DNA of 64,000 nucleotides. It comes from Pelagomonas calceolata. Its lineage: Eukaryota; Sar; Pelagophyceae; Pelagomonadales; Pelagomonadaceae. A program made the position numbers and the translations under genes. This document shows positions 17,963 to 27,300 of this stretch, one piece after another. Position 1 is the stretch's first letter; every line of letters starts with the position of its first letter. Where the stretch lies: NCBI GenBank assembly GCA_918797485.1, contig CAKKNE010000004.1, positions 310,001-374,000 on the forward strand. Reading direction: 5' to 3'. The notes under the pieces were generated by a model that saw nothing but the letters and a program-made list of their open reading frames with translations, was not told the origin of the DNA and did not search any database.

Positions 17963-20023
17963 TCAGTACGCATTCTCGCGCGCGCGGGGCTTCTGCCAGG
18001 AGAACTTCGAGAAGGCGGGACTCTTCGGCACCGTCGGCTGGCGCTTTTTGCGGTTCGCGTGCGTCCCGCGCCGCAGCGGCGCGTAGGCCCGCGACGCCTT
18101 CGTGTAGGCCTTGGACCGCGCCGTGTCCCTCAAATAGGAGGGCCCGCCGCTGTCGTCGCTTCTACGTAGTCTCCCGTGGGTCACGCGCGGCGGCAGGTCC
18201 GGCGCGCGGCCCGCGTCCCGCGAGATCTGGTTCGCAAACGTCCGCGCGGGCGGGTCCGGTGACGGCGGCCGCGGCGGCGCGCGCTGCGGCGGCGCCGGGC
18301 GCTCGCGGTGCTCGCAGGGCAGGGGCGCGGGCGGGCGCCGCGGCAGCTCTTGTACAGGAGGCGGCGGCGTCGGCTCCTGGTAGACGTAGGCCGGCGCCGG
18401 GGCGGGCGGCGCGTACCGCTTCGATTCCGTATGTTCGCGGAATCGCTGCGACAGCGGGTCGCTCCGCCGCTTCGGGAGCTCGGCGGCGGCCTCGCGGAAG
18501 GCCCGCGAGATGGGGTCGTCGCGGCGCCGGCGAGGCGCCGCGTCGCGCGCGGCCTCGACGCGCGCCCTCGCTTCCCGCCTCTGTTGCGCTTCCCGCTCCC
18601 GCGCGTTCGCCTCTTCTCGTGCGCGGATCTCGCGCTCTCTTTCTCTTCGCTCGCGCTCCCGCTCCAGCTCGCGCTCGGCCCGTCGCGCTTCCTCCCTCGC
18701 TTTGGCTTCGGCCTCCCGCGCGCGCTGCGCCGAGGCCTCGACCTCGCGCCGCGCTTCCGCGTAGGCGTCCCGCCTACTCGACTCGCGCCGCGGCGGCTTC
18801 TCCTCGCGCCGTCGTTGCCGCTCGACCGCCCGTCGAGCCTCGTCAGAAGCGCCCTTCGAGTACAACTTCGAAGACCCGGACCGCCGCGCGTCGCCGTCGC
18901 GCTGCGACGATGTCGTAGAACTACGCTTTGGTGAGGGGTCGTAGGCCCGCACCTCGTCGATGATCGATTGCTTGAGGTCCTCCGCGGCCAGGTCCTTGTA
19001 CTCGAAACGGAAATCGGCCTCCGGCGCGTCCGGCTCCTTGATGGGTAAAGGATCAGCATAAGACAACGTGCGGAAGTAGTCATGTTCCAACAAGTCGACG
19101 GCCGCACTTCTATCGGTCGAAGAATAAGCTAATAGTTTTTCTAGCACGTCATGGGCCGCGCGATGCGCCTTCGGGAACACCTTGCTAAAAGGCACCTTGG
19201 GCTTGCCCTTGACGGTCTCGAGGAACTTGCGCGCTTGCTTATTCCTCACGGCCTTCGCTCGTTCCGGAGACGGCGCGCCGATGACGTCGAAGATGAGTTG
19301 TAGTTGATGGACAAAGTTTTTCCCCGGAAACAGGGGTCTTCTTCCCAACAATTCGGCAAGAATGCACCCGACGGACCACATGTCTACACTGTTCGTATAG
19401 CGTCCATCAGGAGCGAGCATGAGCTCCGGAGGCCGGTACCAGCGCGTGACCACATGTTGGGTCATCGGGCCCGCATCCACATCGCCGCCCTGGCCCCGCG
19501 AGCATACGGACTGCAGTCGTGCAAGTCCGAAATCCGTGATCCGCAGTTCACAGGCCCGCGTCACTAATAAATTCCCGGGCTTGAGGTCCCTGTGTATGAT
19601 ACCTCTCTCATGCATGTATTTACAACCTCGCACCAACTGGTACATGAAGAAGCGGTGGTGGGCATCCGTCAGGTCCTGCGGCGACTGGATGATGCGATGG
19701 AGGTCGCTATCCAGGAGCTCCATGGCTATATACAAAGCGTTTTCCCTCACGTCGCAGAATAAATCTCGGACACCTAATATATTCGCGTGGCCGCCTAGTA
19801 ATTTCATGCACCGTATCTCCCTCAGGGCATGTTTGGCATCGGAAGCGTGGCCGGACATGGGCTTTATTCTCTTGATGGCGACCTTTTTTTTCGTCTCGGA
19901 ATCGGTGGCGCTCACTACTACGCCATACGAGCCTCGTCCTATCACTTTAAAGCCGCCGTACCTCGGTCTTACACTAAATGACGTGCCTCCCACGGACACA
20001 CTCACTAAGCCGCGGGTGGTCAT
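17963..20023 (-). CDS. MAP kinase with atypical TQH activation loop and long basic tail
   Basis: Ser/Thr kinase of the CMGC/MAPK group, 686 residues. Kinase landmarks: glycine loop IGRGSYGVV (about 28-36), Lys51 in VAIKRIK, HRDLKPGN (144-151), DFG (164-166), then TQHVVTRWYRPPEL (188-201). Residues 188-190 are T-Q-H where classical MAPKs have T-E-Y or T-D-Y, so the phosphorylatable Tyr is absent; Nemo-like kinases have T-Q-E here. The MAPK insert and PLFPGKNFVHQLQLIFDVIG are typical. Beyond about 340 comes a 340-residue Arg/Glu-rich coiled-coil and Pro-rich tail without known domains. Signalling partner unknown. Confidence 0.9.
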   Translation of the reverse strand: MTTRGLVSVSVGGTSFSVRPRYGGFKVIGRGSYGVVVSATDSETKKKVAIKRIKPMSGHASDAKHALREIRCMKLLGGHANILGVRDLFCDVRENALYIAMELLDSDLHRIIQSPQDLTDAHHRFFMYQLVRGCKYMHERGIIHRDLKPGNLLVTRACELRITDFGLARLQSVCSRGQGGDVDAGPMTQHVVTRWYRPPELMLAPDGRYTNSVDMWSVGCILAELLGRRPLFPGKNFVHQLQLIFDVIGAPSPERAKAVRNKQARKFLETVKGKPKVPFSKVFPKAHRAAHDVLEKLLAYSSTDRSAAVDLLEHDYFRTLSYADPLPIKEPDAPEADFRFEYKDLAAEDLKQSIIDEVRAYDPSPKRSSTTSSQRDGDARRSGSSKLYSKGASDEARRAVERQRRREEKPPRRESSRRDAYAEARREVEASAQRAREAEAKAREEARRAERELERERERREREREIRAREEANAREREAQQRREARARVEAARDAAPRRRRDDPISRAFREAAAELPKRRSDPLSQRFREHTESKRYAPPAPAPAYVYQEPTPPPPVQELPRRPPAPLPCEHRERPAPPQRAPPRPPSPDPPARTFANQISRDAGRAPDLPPRVTHGRLRRSDDSGGPSYLRDTARSKAYTKASRAYAPLRRGTHANRKKRQPTVPKSPAFSKFSWQKPRARENAY

Positions 20024-20478
20024 CCTGTACTGGTGTTTGCTTGTGCGTTTACGAGTGCAGCGGTCGGCTGCCGCGGCGCGGTCTCTGGCGTCTCACGGAC
20101 GCGGCGGCGGGCGCGCGCAACCGTGCAGCTCCGTTGGCCGGTGCTGGGGCGCGCGGGGCAGCCTTCACGTCGACCGGCGGGGCAGTTTTTGTCTCACCAA
20201 CTGAATCCCACTAGTTCGGTCGTGGCGCGGCAGACGGGTCGTCCAGGCCCTCCCGCGGGACCTTTCCGCGGACGAATGCTGTAGTTTCAGATCGATTGCT
20301 TGCGTGCGGGTACACACTCAGACAGGCAGAGCATAACTTTGTTGTGTCCGTCAGCATCCACGGGGCATTGCTCGAGGTCAAACGACTGCTGTAGGCCGTC
20401 TACGAACGGTGTAGAAGCGCTTGTCAGAAGACCGCGTTCACGCAGCGCAGCAGCTCGGCCAAAACTGTGCGATCCAGC
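20024..20478. other. Divergent intergenic region
   Basis: 455 bases between the MAP kinase start (20023, minus) and the start at 20479 (plus). Overlapping short frames show no domain. No copy of the quasi-palindrome was found; nothing else recognised. Confidence 0.4.
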
Positions 20479-21293
20479 ATGCTCCGCATCAGTCTCTTGC
20501 TCGCCGGCGCGCGCGCGCTCCAGGCGCCGCCGCGCGCGCACCGCGCGACGCACTTGCGCGCTGCCGAGGCCGCTTTAGCCGTCGACGCGGCCGACGCGTT
20601 CGACCAGTTCGGCGTCGCCGCCGTCGCCGCCTCGGCCAAGCTGGCGTCGCAGGACCCGGCCGGCGAGAAACCGAGCGACGCCCAGACGCGCGGTGTTGTT
20701 TTAGCTACGGCCGCGGCGGGCGCCGTCGCCGTGCTCGCGGCCGCGCCGAAGACGGCGCGCGCGTCGATCGCCGAGCCGGTCCAGCCCGCCGTGGCGAGCG
20801 GCATCCCGAACAAGCTCGCGCGGCAGCTGCTGCAGATCGAGCGGCTGAACGTCGACTCCAACGGCTCTGGAGACAGAAGGACGCACAAGCCGCGCCTGGA
20901 CATCTCGGGCAACTCCGCGAAAGTGTGTATTGACGGCTACGAGCCCGAGGGCAGCGATCGGGTCCAGTTCATCTGGCTCAAGAACGAAGAGGCGGACGCG
21001 ATTGTGGCGGCGAAGGTTTGATGCTGTGTGGAAATCAAACCATCGACGCGACGTCGTCCCCCTGACTGTATCTGCTCGATGGCGTGGAGATTCTAAGCCA
21101 TCGACGCGACGTCGTCCCCGTGATGCATCTGCTCGATGGTATAACTCACTGGTCGATTTCCACACAGGAATTCCCCGAGAACTTCAAGGGCACGCCCATG
21201 CTGTCTTGCAGCGTGACTCCCGGTAGAACGTACGCGCCGTGCGCGTACTTCACGACGCACGGGCTGTGGCTCGGTAGGTCGGAGACGGCGTAG
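20479..21293 (+). CDS. Plastid-targeted superoxide-reductase-like (SORL fold) protein, metal ligands partly lost
   Basis: Exons 20479-21015 and 21168-21293 give 220 residues. The leader MLRISLLLAGARALQAPPRA looks like a signal peptide, followed by a second hydrophobic segment (VVLATAAAGAVAVLAA) of thylakoid-transfer type. The C-terminal half, THKPRLDISGNSAKVCIDGY then RVQFIWLKNEEA and YAPCAYFTTHGLWLG, follows the order of superoxide reductase (desulfoferrodoxin) domains: KHVPxI, GNxVKV, HYIEWI, YCNLHGLW. The first His and the last His are kept, but the HPxxxxH pair and the Cys of CNxHG are replaced, so catalysis is doubtful. The join AAK/EFPENFKG across the intron completes the domain. The family call is by motif order and is moderate. 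Confidence 0.6.
21024..21167 (+). mobile_element. Introner element IE4 with internal tandem repeat
   Basis: Ends CTGTGTGGAAATCAA and GGTCGATTTCCACACAG. The frame closes at a stop just upstream of the element, so the donor must be the GT at 21016, exactly 8 bases before the element; the acceptor is CAG at 21165-21167. The interior holds two copies of a unit beginning CCATCGACGCGACGTCGTCC and ending CTGCTCGATGG. The flanking 8-mers no longer match. Confidence 0.85.
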
Positions 21294-21452
21294 TGGAGTG
21301 CTCTCGGGAGTAACTCAACATTACGTTAGTTCTGGACACATTTGGGGGGGACTAGACTTGGAGGGGTGGGCCCGCCGGTCGGGTCCGCGGCGAAAGGGCG
21401 CCGCGGGCCGTCACAGAGGCAGGGCTGAGGGAAAGCGAGGGCTCTAGCACGG

Positions 21453-22189
21453 TCAGCCGCCCTTGTCCTCGCCGTACTTGCCGCGGAACGTGTTGATGTC
21501 CTTGCCGCCCTTCTGGACGCCCTCCGTCGTCGTCCAGTTCTCGTCGTGCTTGCGCGCCTGTGTGTAAATCAAATTTCAGGCGCCCCACATTTTATAGCTT
21601 CATCTGCTCCATGGCAAAACACAACTCACTGGTTGATTTCCACACAGGCCCACACGTGGTTGTCCTTCTTGATCTTCTCGAGCGTCTCGAGCCGCTGCCT
21701 TTTCGACTCCTCCTTCTCGCGCGCGGCCTTCTGCTCGGCGTCGCGGCGCGCCTGCTGCTTGAGCGTGAGGGGACCGTCGTTCGACTCCTTGACCACGACC
21801 TTGGGCGTGCCGTCGGCGTTGAGCTGCGGCGACGAGCGGAGAGGCGGGGGCGCAAGCGCCCGCGCGACGGCCGCGGCCGCGCCGGCGGGCGGCGCGCCGC
21901 TAGCGACGAGGCGGCTGCCCTGCGTCTCGAAGCCGACGGTCGCTAGCAAAGTCATGGCCGCCGGCTCGGAGACCAGCTTCGCGCCGGCCTTGCCCTCTAA
22001 GTTAATCGAGCGGAACTTTTCGTTCGTCGGGTCGCGCTCGAGATTTTGCACGATCTTGACCAACAGAGGCGCGGCGGCGGACGTCTTCGGGACCTGAGCC
22101 GCCACGGAGGCGACGACGGAGGAGTTGACGGTGCTGGCGGCGTCCATAGAGGCCGGGGCGCCGTTGCCGCCCAATATTAACACACTCAT
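21453..22189 (-). CDS. PUB-domain protein
   Basis: Exons 22189-21656 and 21557-21453 give 212 residues. The stretch LLVKIVQNLERDPTNEKFRS followed by INLEGKAGAKLV and MTLLATVGFE (about 43-90) matches the PUB domain, which in PNGase, UBXN6 and RNF31 binds the p97/Cdc48 C-terminus. A Glu/Lys/Arg coiled coil follows (QQARRDAEQKAAREKEESK) and the second exon adds ARKHDENWTTTEGVQKGGKD and a short basic tail. Probably a p97 cofactor in ubiquitin-dependent protein handling. The intron is an introner in antisense orientation; intron removal at 21655-21558 keeps phase 0. Confidence 0.8.
21558..21647 (+). mobile_element. Introner element IE5, antisense to its gene
   Basis: On the + strand it reads CTGTGTGTAAATCAAATTTC then GGCGCCCCAC and ends CACTGGTTGATTTCCACACAG, the same polarity as IE1, while the host gene is on the minus strand. 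The minus-strand donor is the GT at 21655, 8 bases before the element, and the acceptor is the CAG formed by the other inverted repeat (21560-21558). Confidence 0.85.
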
Positions 22190-22574
22190 TTTTGCCGACG
22201 AGCTAAAAAAGTGCTGTGCTGTGACTTGAGCCTATGAGCCCCAAAAGATGCCGCGGCGGCGCGTGGACGGTAGAACAAGTACTACTGAACGATTTCCCCA
22301 GCGCGCTGCGTCCCTGACGTGCAGGCGGCCTCGCTTGCGGCGCGTCAAGACACGTTCGTCCGAGTCGAGGTCGTTGCCTTGGGGCTAGTATGTCGACGAC
22401 GCTAGCCTGGAAGGTTCGTTCTCATGGCTCCACCCGCTCATGCCCGCGCAAGAACTCGTCGCCGACCACCACTCTAGCAACAAACCCCCTAAAAAGCTTT
22501 AAATCAGGTGGGAGTTCGCAGCCATCTCAAAAAAGGGCAGCATCGATCGACGCCGGGGCAGCCACTGCACAAAA
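22190..22574. other. Divergent intergenic region
   Basis: 385 bases between starts at 22189 (minus) and 22575 (plus). GC-rich near the left, more AT-rich (AAAAAGCTTTAAATCAGG) near the right. No recognised motif or gene. Confidence 0.4.
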
Positions 22575-24242
22575 ATGTCCCTCTTCGAGACGACGCAACG
22601 CTTAGAACAGCTGCCCGTGCCTAGGGATGACGCCCACCAGCAGGTGGTCCCTGGGCGGTCCAACCCTTACAGCAGACCGGAGTTCTCCAGAGGTTTTGAT
22701 TATTCGAAGTGGGACAACATCGACACGGACGATGATGAAGAAGAAAAGCCGCTCTCACCAGCGAAGCGCGAGGCGCCGGTGCCGACGCGCGCCGCGCCGC
22801 CCGCGCAGCGCTTCGAGACCCTCGAGGACGCCATCGTGAGGGCGCGCGCGGCCGACGGCTGGGGCCGCGACGGCGTCAAGGAGGTGGCCGACGCCCTGAA
22901 CTTGCCGGCGGATGACCCGGCCCGTTCTTCTGTCGAGGCGCTGCAGACGTCGCTAGCCCAGGCCGGTGCGCTCGAGCAGGCGGCGGCTCTGCCGTTTGTG
23001 GTCGGCTGCGAGCCGGATCCGAGGTCCGTGGAGAAGGTCAAGGAAGCTTATCAGAGAAGGAAGGCCACGCCGATGGCCGGAGAAGTCGGGGCGAGGTCCG
23101 CCGCGGAGACGGTCGCGCGCTCCGAAGCCCGCAAGATCGCGAAGATCGCCCGATGTCTCCTAAGGGAGCCCGACGGCGCATCACGGCTCCTCGCGACGGG
23201 CGCCGTGCCTTCCGGCGTGCGCGGTCTCGGGAAGCTGCGCAACGCGCCCGAGCTCCAATTAGCGACGGCCGCCGTGAACGCCATGGAGAAGAAGGCCGCC
23301 GAGCGGTTGGTGCGGGCGGCCGTCGACGGTCCCACTTCTCATAGGGAGGAGTTCCTGCGGCACACGCCGTTCCAGACGGAACTGTCGCGAACCGCGTTCA
23401 AGGCGAGCAAGGGGAAAACTGCATTAAATGAACTCCGGTCCAAGGGCTACTGCGTGTTGAATGATGCGGTCTCCCACGAGGACTGCTACGCCATCCATAA
23501 TTTTTACACGAGGCCGAAGCCCGCAACTGACTTGCCGATCGAGCTCGGCCTGCAGTCCGTGCGGGCCCTGTCTCCGTCATTGTTCAGAAACTATAAGGAG
23601 CTGCAGCCCGACCCCGAGACGCAGATGGCGTTGCGGGCCGCGATCCAAGCTTTGGTGGGATGTGCTCATGAATTGGAACAGCGAGCACCCGAATTAAGGG
23701 ACGGCCTCGCATTACCTGCTTATTGTAACATACGAAGCCAGCGCCCGGAACAGATCATGGCGAGGGAACCGCTGTGGCGCGACGACGACCCCGCGGACGA
23801 CGCGGAGTTGGTGGCGTTTGTCTTCGCGAATGCTCGGGACTGGGATGATGACCTTGACGGGGGTACACTTATTGTAAGGGACGACCACGACGTGGCCCAC
23901 TACCTGCCGGCGACGGGCGGGTCGGTGGTCCTGGTGCTGGCGCGGTGCCGCGACGTCGAGTTCAAAGCTCCCAAGAAGCGGCACAGCGTGGTCCTGCGAT
24001 GCCGCTACGACCGACGACGGGCCGACGTCGACGTCGAGGACGAAGATTCGGAGTCGGACGAGGAGGCGGGGTCCGCCGAGTCGCGCGCGGCGTCCTTGGC
24101 CGCGAAGCTCCGGGCCCGCGCGACGGCGGGCGGGGAAAGCGGAGGCACGTGGGGCCCTAATGGCTTCGAGCCCGACGGCCGGGCCGTGGATCCCTCGAGC
24201 GTGGGGTTCACCGGCGACGAGCGCGAGGTGGACCTCGTGTAA
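22575..24242 (+). CDS. Protein with CDC37-like N-terminal motif and degenerate 2OG-oxygenase-like region
   Basis: 555 residues. Near residue 38 is SRGFDYSKWDNIDTDDDEEE, reminiscent of the CDC37 N-terminus (DYSxWDxIExSDDE) that contacts kinases. A helical middle region follows (about 80-260). From about 275, LRSKGYCVLNDAVSHEDCYA and later LVAFVFANARDWDDDLDGGT with SVVLVLARCRDVEF and RHSVVLRCRY follow the strand order of prolyl-hydroxylase-type 2OG-Fe(II) oxygenases. The expected HxD and distal His ligands are not visible (YCNIRSQ replaces HxD; VEFKA replaces PHEV), so an inactive fold is likely. The acidic C-terminal tail is low complexity. Both domain calls are tentative. Confidence 0.55.
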   Translation: MSLFETTQRLEQLPVPRDDAHQQVVPGRSNPYSRPEFSRGFDYSKWDNIDTDDDEEEKPLSPAKREAPVPTRAAPPAQRFETLEDAIVRARAADGWGRDGVKEVADALNLPADDPARSSVEALQTSLAQAGALEQAAALPFVVGCEPDPRSVEKVKEAYQRRKATPMAGEVGARSAAETVARSEARKIAKIARCLLREPDGASRLLATGAVPSGVRGLGKLRNAPELQLATAAVNAMEKKAAERLVRAAVDGPTSHREEFLRHTPFQTELSRTAFKASKGKTALNELRSKGYCVLNDAVSHEDCYAIHNFYTRPKPATDLPIELGLQSVRALSPSLFRNYKELQPDPETQMALRAAIQALVGCAHELEQRAPELRDGLALPAYCNIRSQRPEQIMAREPLWRDDDPADDAELVAFVFANARDWDDDLDGGTLIVRDDHDVAHYLPATGGSVVLVLARCRDVEFKAPKKRHSVVLRCRYDRRRADVDVEDEDSESDEEAGSAESRAASLAAKLRARATAGGESGGTWGPNGFEPDGRAVDPSSVGFTGDEREVDLV

Positions 24243-24318
24243 GTACCGGTGTATCACTACGAAATTTAACTAATCCTTGGCGCCATCGGCGCACTTATCG
24301 GCGCGGCTCCGGAGGTGG

Positions 24319-27300
24319 TTACTTCTGATGCTCCTCGAGGAGCGCGACGATGGACGAGTGGCCTTTCTTCCGCGCGATGCCCAGTGGCGTTGTGCCCTTT
24401 TTGGTCACACAACTGGCATCCGCGCCTTTGTCCAGTAACAGCCGCGCCGCGTCGATGTGGCCGTTTTGGCAGGCGATGATCAGCGGCGTCCAGCCGTTCT
24501 CCGTCGCCCGGTCGACCTCCGCGCCTTTATCTAACAACAGCCGCGCCGCGTCGACGTGGCCCTTCTGGCAGGCGATATACAGCGGCGTCTCGCCGTCCTT
24601 ATTCGCCCGATCGACCTCCGCGCCGTTGTCCAGCAGCAGCCGCGCCGCGTCGACGCGGCCCCACTGACAGGCAATGTACAGCGGCGTCCGACCGTCCTCC
24701 GCCGGACGATCGACCTCCGCGCCCTTGTCCAGCAACAGCCGCACCGCGTCAACGTGGCCGTTCTGGCAAGCGACGAGCAGCGGCGTCGTACCATTCTCTG
24801 TCGCCCGATCGACCTCCGCGCCGTTGTCCAGCAGCATCCGCACCGCGTCGACGTGGCCCTGATGGCAGGCGATCAACAGCGGCGTGACACCCCCCTCATT
24901 TGCCCGATCGACCTCCGCGCCCTTGTCCAGCAACAGCCGCACCGCGTCAACGTGGCCGTTCAAGCAGGCGATGTACAGAGGCGTCGCGCCGTCCTTGTTC
25001 GCCCGGTCGACCTCCGCGCCTTTGTCCAGCAACATTTTCGCCAATTCGACGTGGCCGTTCGAGCAGGCGACGTATAGCGAAGTTGCGCCGTCATCCTTCG
25101 TCTGGTCGATCGCTGCGCCGTCGTCGAGGAGCCTCATCATTTCATCGACGTCGCCTGCCTTGGCGGTGGCGTGCAGAGGGTAAAGCTGCTCCTCGAGGAG
25201 CGCGACGATGGACGAGTGGCCTTTGCTTTTTGCGATGGACAGTGGCGTGTTCCCATTCTTCGTTGCCCGATTGACCTCCGCGCCTTTCTCCAGCAGCAGC
25301 CGCGCCGCGTCGATGTGGCCCTCCTGGCAGGCGACGAACAGCAGCGTTGTGCCGTCCCCCTCGTCCGCCCAGTCGACCTCCGCGCCGTTGTCCAGCAGCA
25401 GCCGCGCCGCGTCGATGTGGCCATAGTCGCAGGCGATGCATAGCGGCGTCCTGCCGTAATGGTCTGTCCGGTCGACCTCCGCGCCTTTATCCAGGAACAT
25501 CCGTGCCGCGTCGACGCGATCGTGCTCACACGCAATATGCAGAATCGTACGATCAATTTCGTTTGCACAATTCGGATCAGCGCCATGTTCCAGCAACAGC
25601 CGCGCCGCGTCGAAGCGCTCGTTTTCACACGCATCATACAGAATCGAACCACCCTCCCAATCTGGATCACCCTCTTCGTTCGTCCAATTTTGATCGGCGC
25701 CGTGCTCGAGACATAACTGCATCGCGTCGAGATTCCGGTTCCGATAAGCGAACAAAAACGGCGTCGTACAATCCAAGCACAAATCGACAGCTGCACCTCG
25801 CTCCACCAATAGCGTCGCGACGTCGAGGTGTCCGCGAGCACACGCAATCCCAAACGGCGACCAATCACCCTCACGCCTCTTATCGACCGCGGCACCCGCA
25901 TCGAGCAGCAAGCGCGCGGCGTCGACGTGCCCTTTCAAACTCGCTACAAACAGCGGCGTATAGTCGTCATCATCTTCCTGATCGACGTTATCACCCTGCT
26001 GAAGAAGAGCGCGCATCGCCTCAATGCCGCCTTGATAGCATGCGAGCGTGAGTGGCGTCGTGCCGCTCTCGACGCGCAATTCCCCCCACCGCTTCCCAAA
26101 AGAGACAAAGAATCCGCTCATGTCGCTCCTGACAGCCAAGGTCTTAATCTCATCATCAAAAGGAATCACCCGCAGCGCCGCACCGCCCTTGCTCGCGTCC
26201 CACACCTGCAAAGTCTTGTCCTTCGACCCGCTCACGAGCCGCATCTCGCCCGTCGCCGGATCCGCGAAGGCCGTCAGCGCGTTCACGTCATAATTCGTGT
26301 GTCCCTTGAGCACGAACAGCGGCGAGGCAACCCTGGTCTCGTCTTCGTCCGAGGCCTCCTCGTCCTCGTCCTCCTCAGCGGCATCGGACTCCTCGGCCGC
26401 GCCGCCCGCGGCTAAGTCCCAGATCCGCACGAAACCGTCCCTATCTCCGCTCGCGAGGCAAAGTCCGCCCGTCGCCGAGTCTTTGAAAACAGTCAAAGCC
26501 AGCACCCAGTCCGTATATGCGCAGTCAAGTACGGCCAATGCCCAGCCGCCCGCAACCGGGTCGTATATGCGCACCTCTCTGCTACAACCACAAGCAATTC
26601 GCAGCGCACCCGTCGCCGGGTCCGCGAAGGTCGCCAGCGCCGTCACGGAGCCAACGTCGATCACGACCAGCGCTTCCCCACCAGCGACCGGGTCAAAGAC
26701 GCCCACCTTCTCGTCATAACAATCACAAACGAGCCGCGGCGCGCCCGTCGCAGGATCCGTGAAGACTTCCAGCGCGCCAGCGCGCACGTCGATCACGACC
26801 AGCGCCTCGCCTCCCGCGACCGCGTCGAAGACAAGCACCTTTCCCGACGCGCATGCAAGCCGCGGCGCGCCAGTCGCCGGGTCCGTGAAGAACGCCAGCG
26901 CAGAAGCCCCCTCTTTAATCACGAGCAACACATCGCCAGTCTCCGTGTCCCACACGCGAATATCATTCGACCCGGTCGCGACCCGCAGCGCGCCCGTCGC
27001 CGGATCCACAAAGGTCACCAGGGCGCTCACGTCGTCAGAGTGCCCCTCGGGCTCCGCCTCGATCGCCGCGCCGCTCGCCGCCGGGTTCCAGACTTGGAGG
27101 GCAGAATACGAGTACCTGCTCACGATCCGCGGCTCGCCCGTCGCCGGGTCCGTGAAGGCTGCCAAGGAATTCACCCAGTGATATTGCCCCTCAAGCACGA
27201 CCAGCGCCTCGCCGCCCGCGACGGGGTCGAAGACGCGCACCTTTTTGTCGTCTGCACAGCTCGCGAGCCGCGGAGCGCCCGTCGCCAGGTCCTTGAATGC

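Noticed and set aside
18259-18934. Plus-strand frames opposite the kinase tail
   Set aside because: Antisense of the Arg/Glu repeat tail; composition follows from the repeat.
24340-26070. Regular spacing of about 99 bp that might suggest a repeat array such as CRISPR
   Set aside because: The period is 33 codons with ankyrin consensus throughout; there are no unique spacers.
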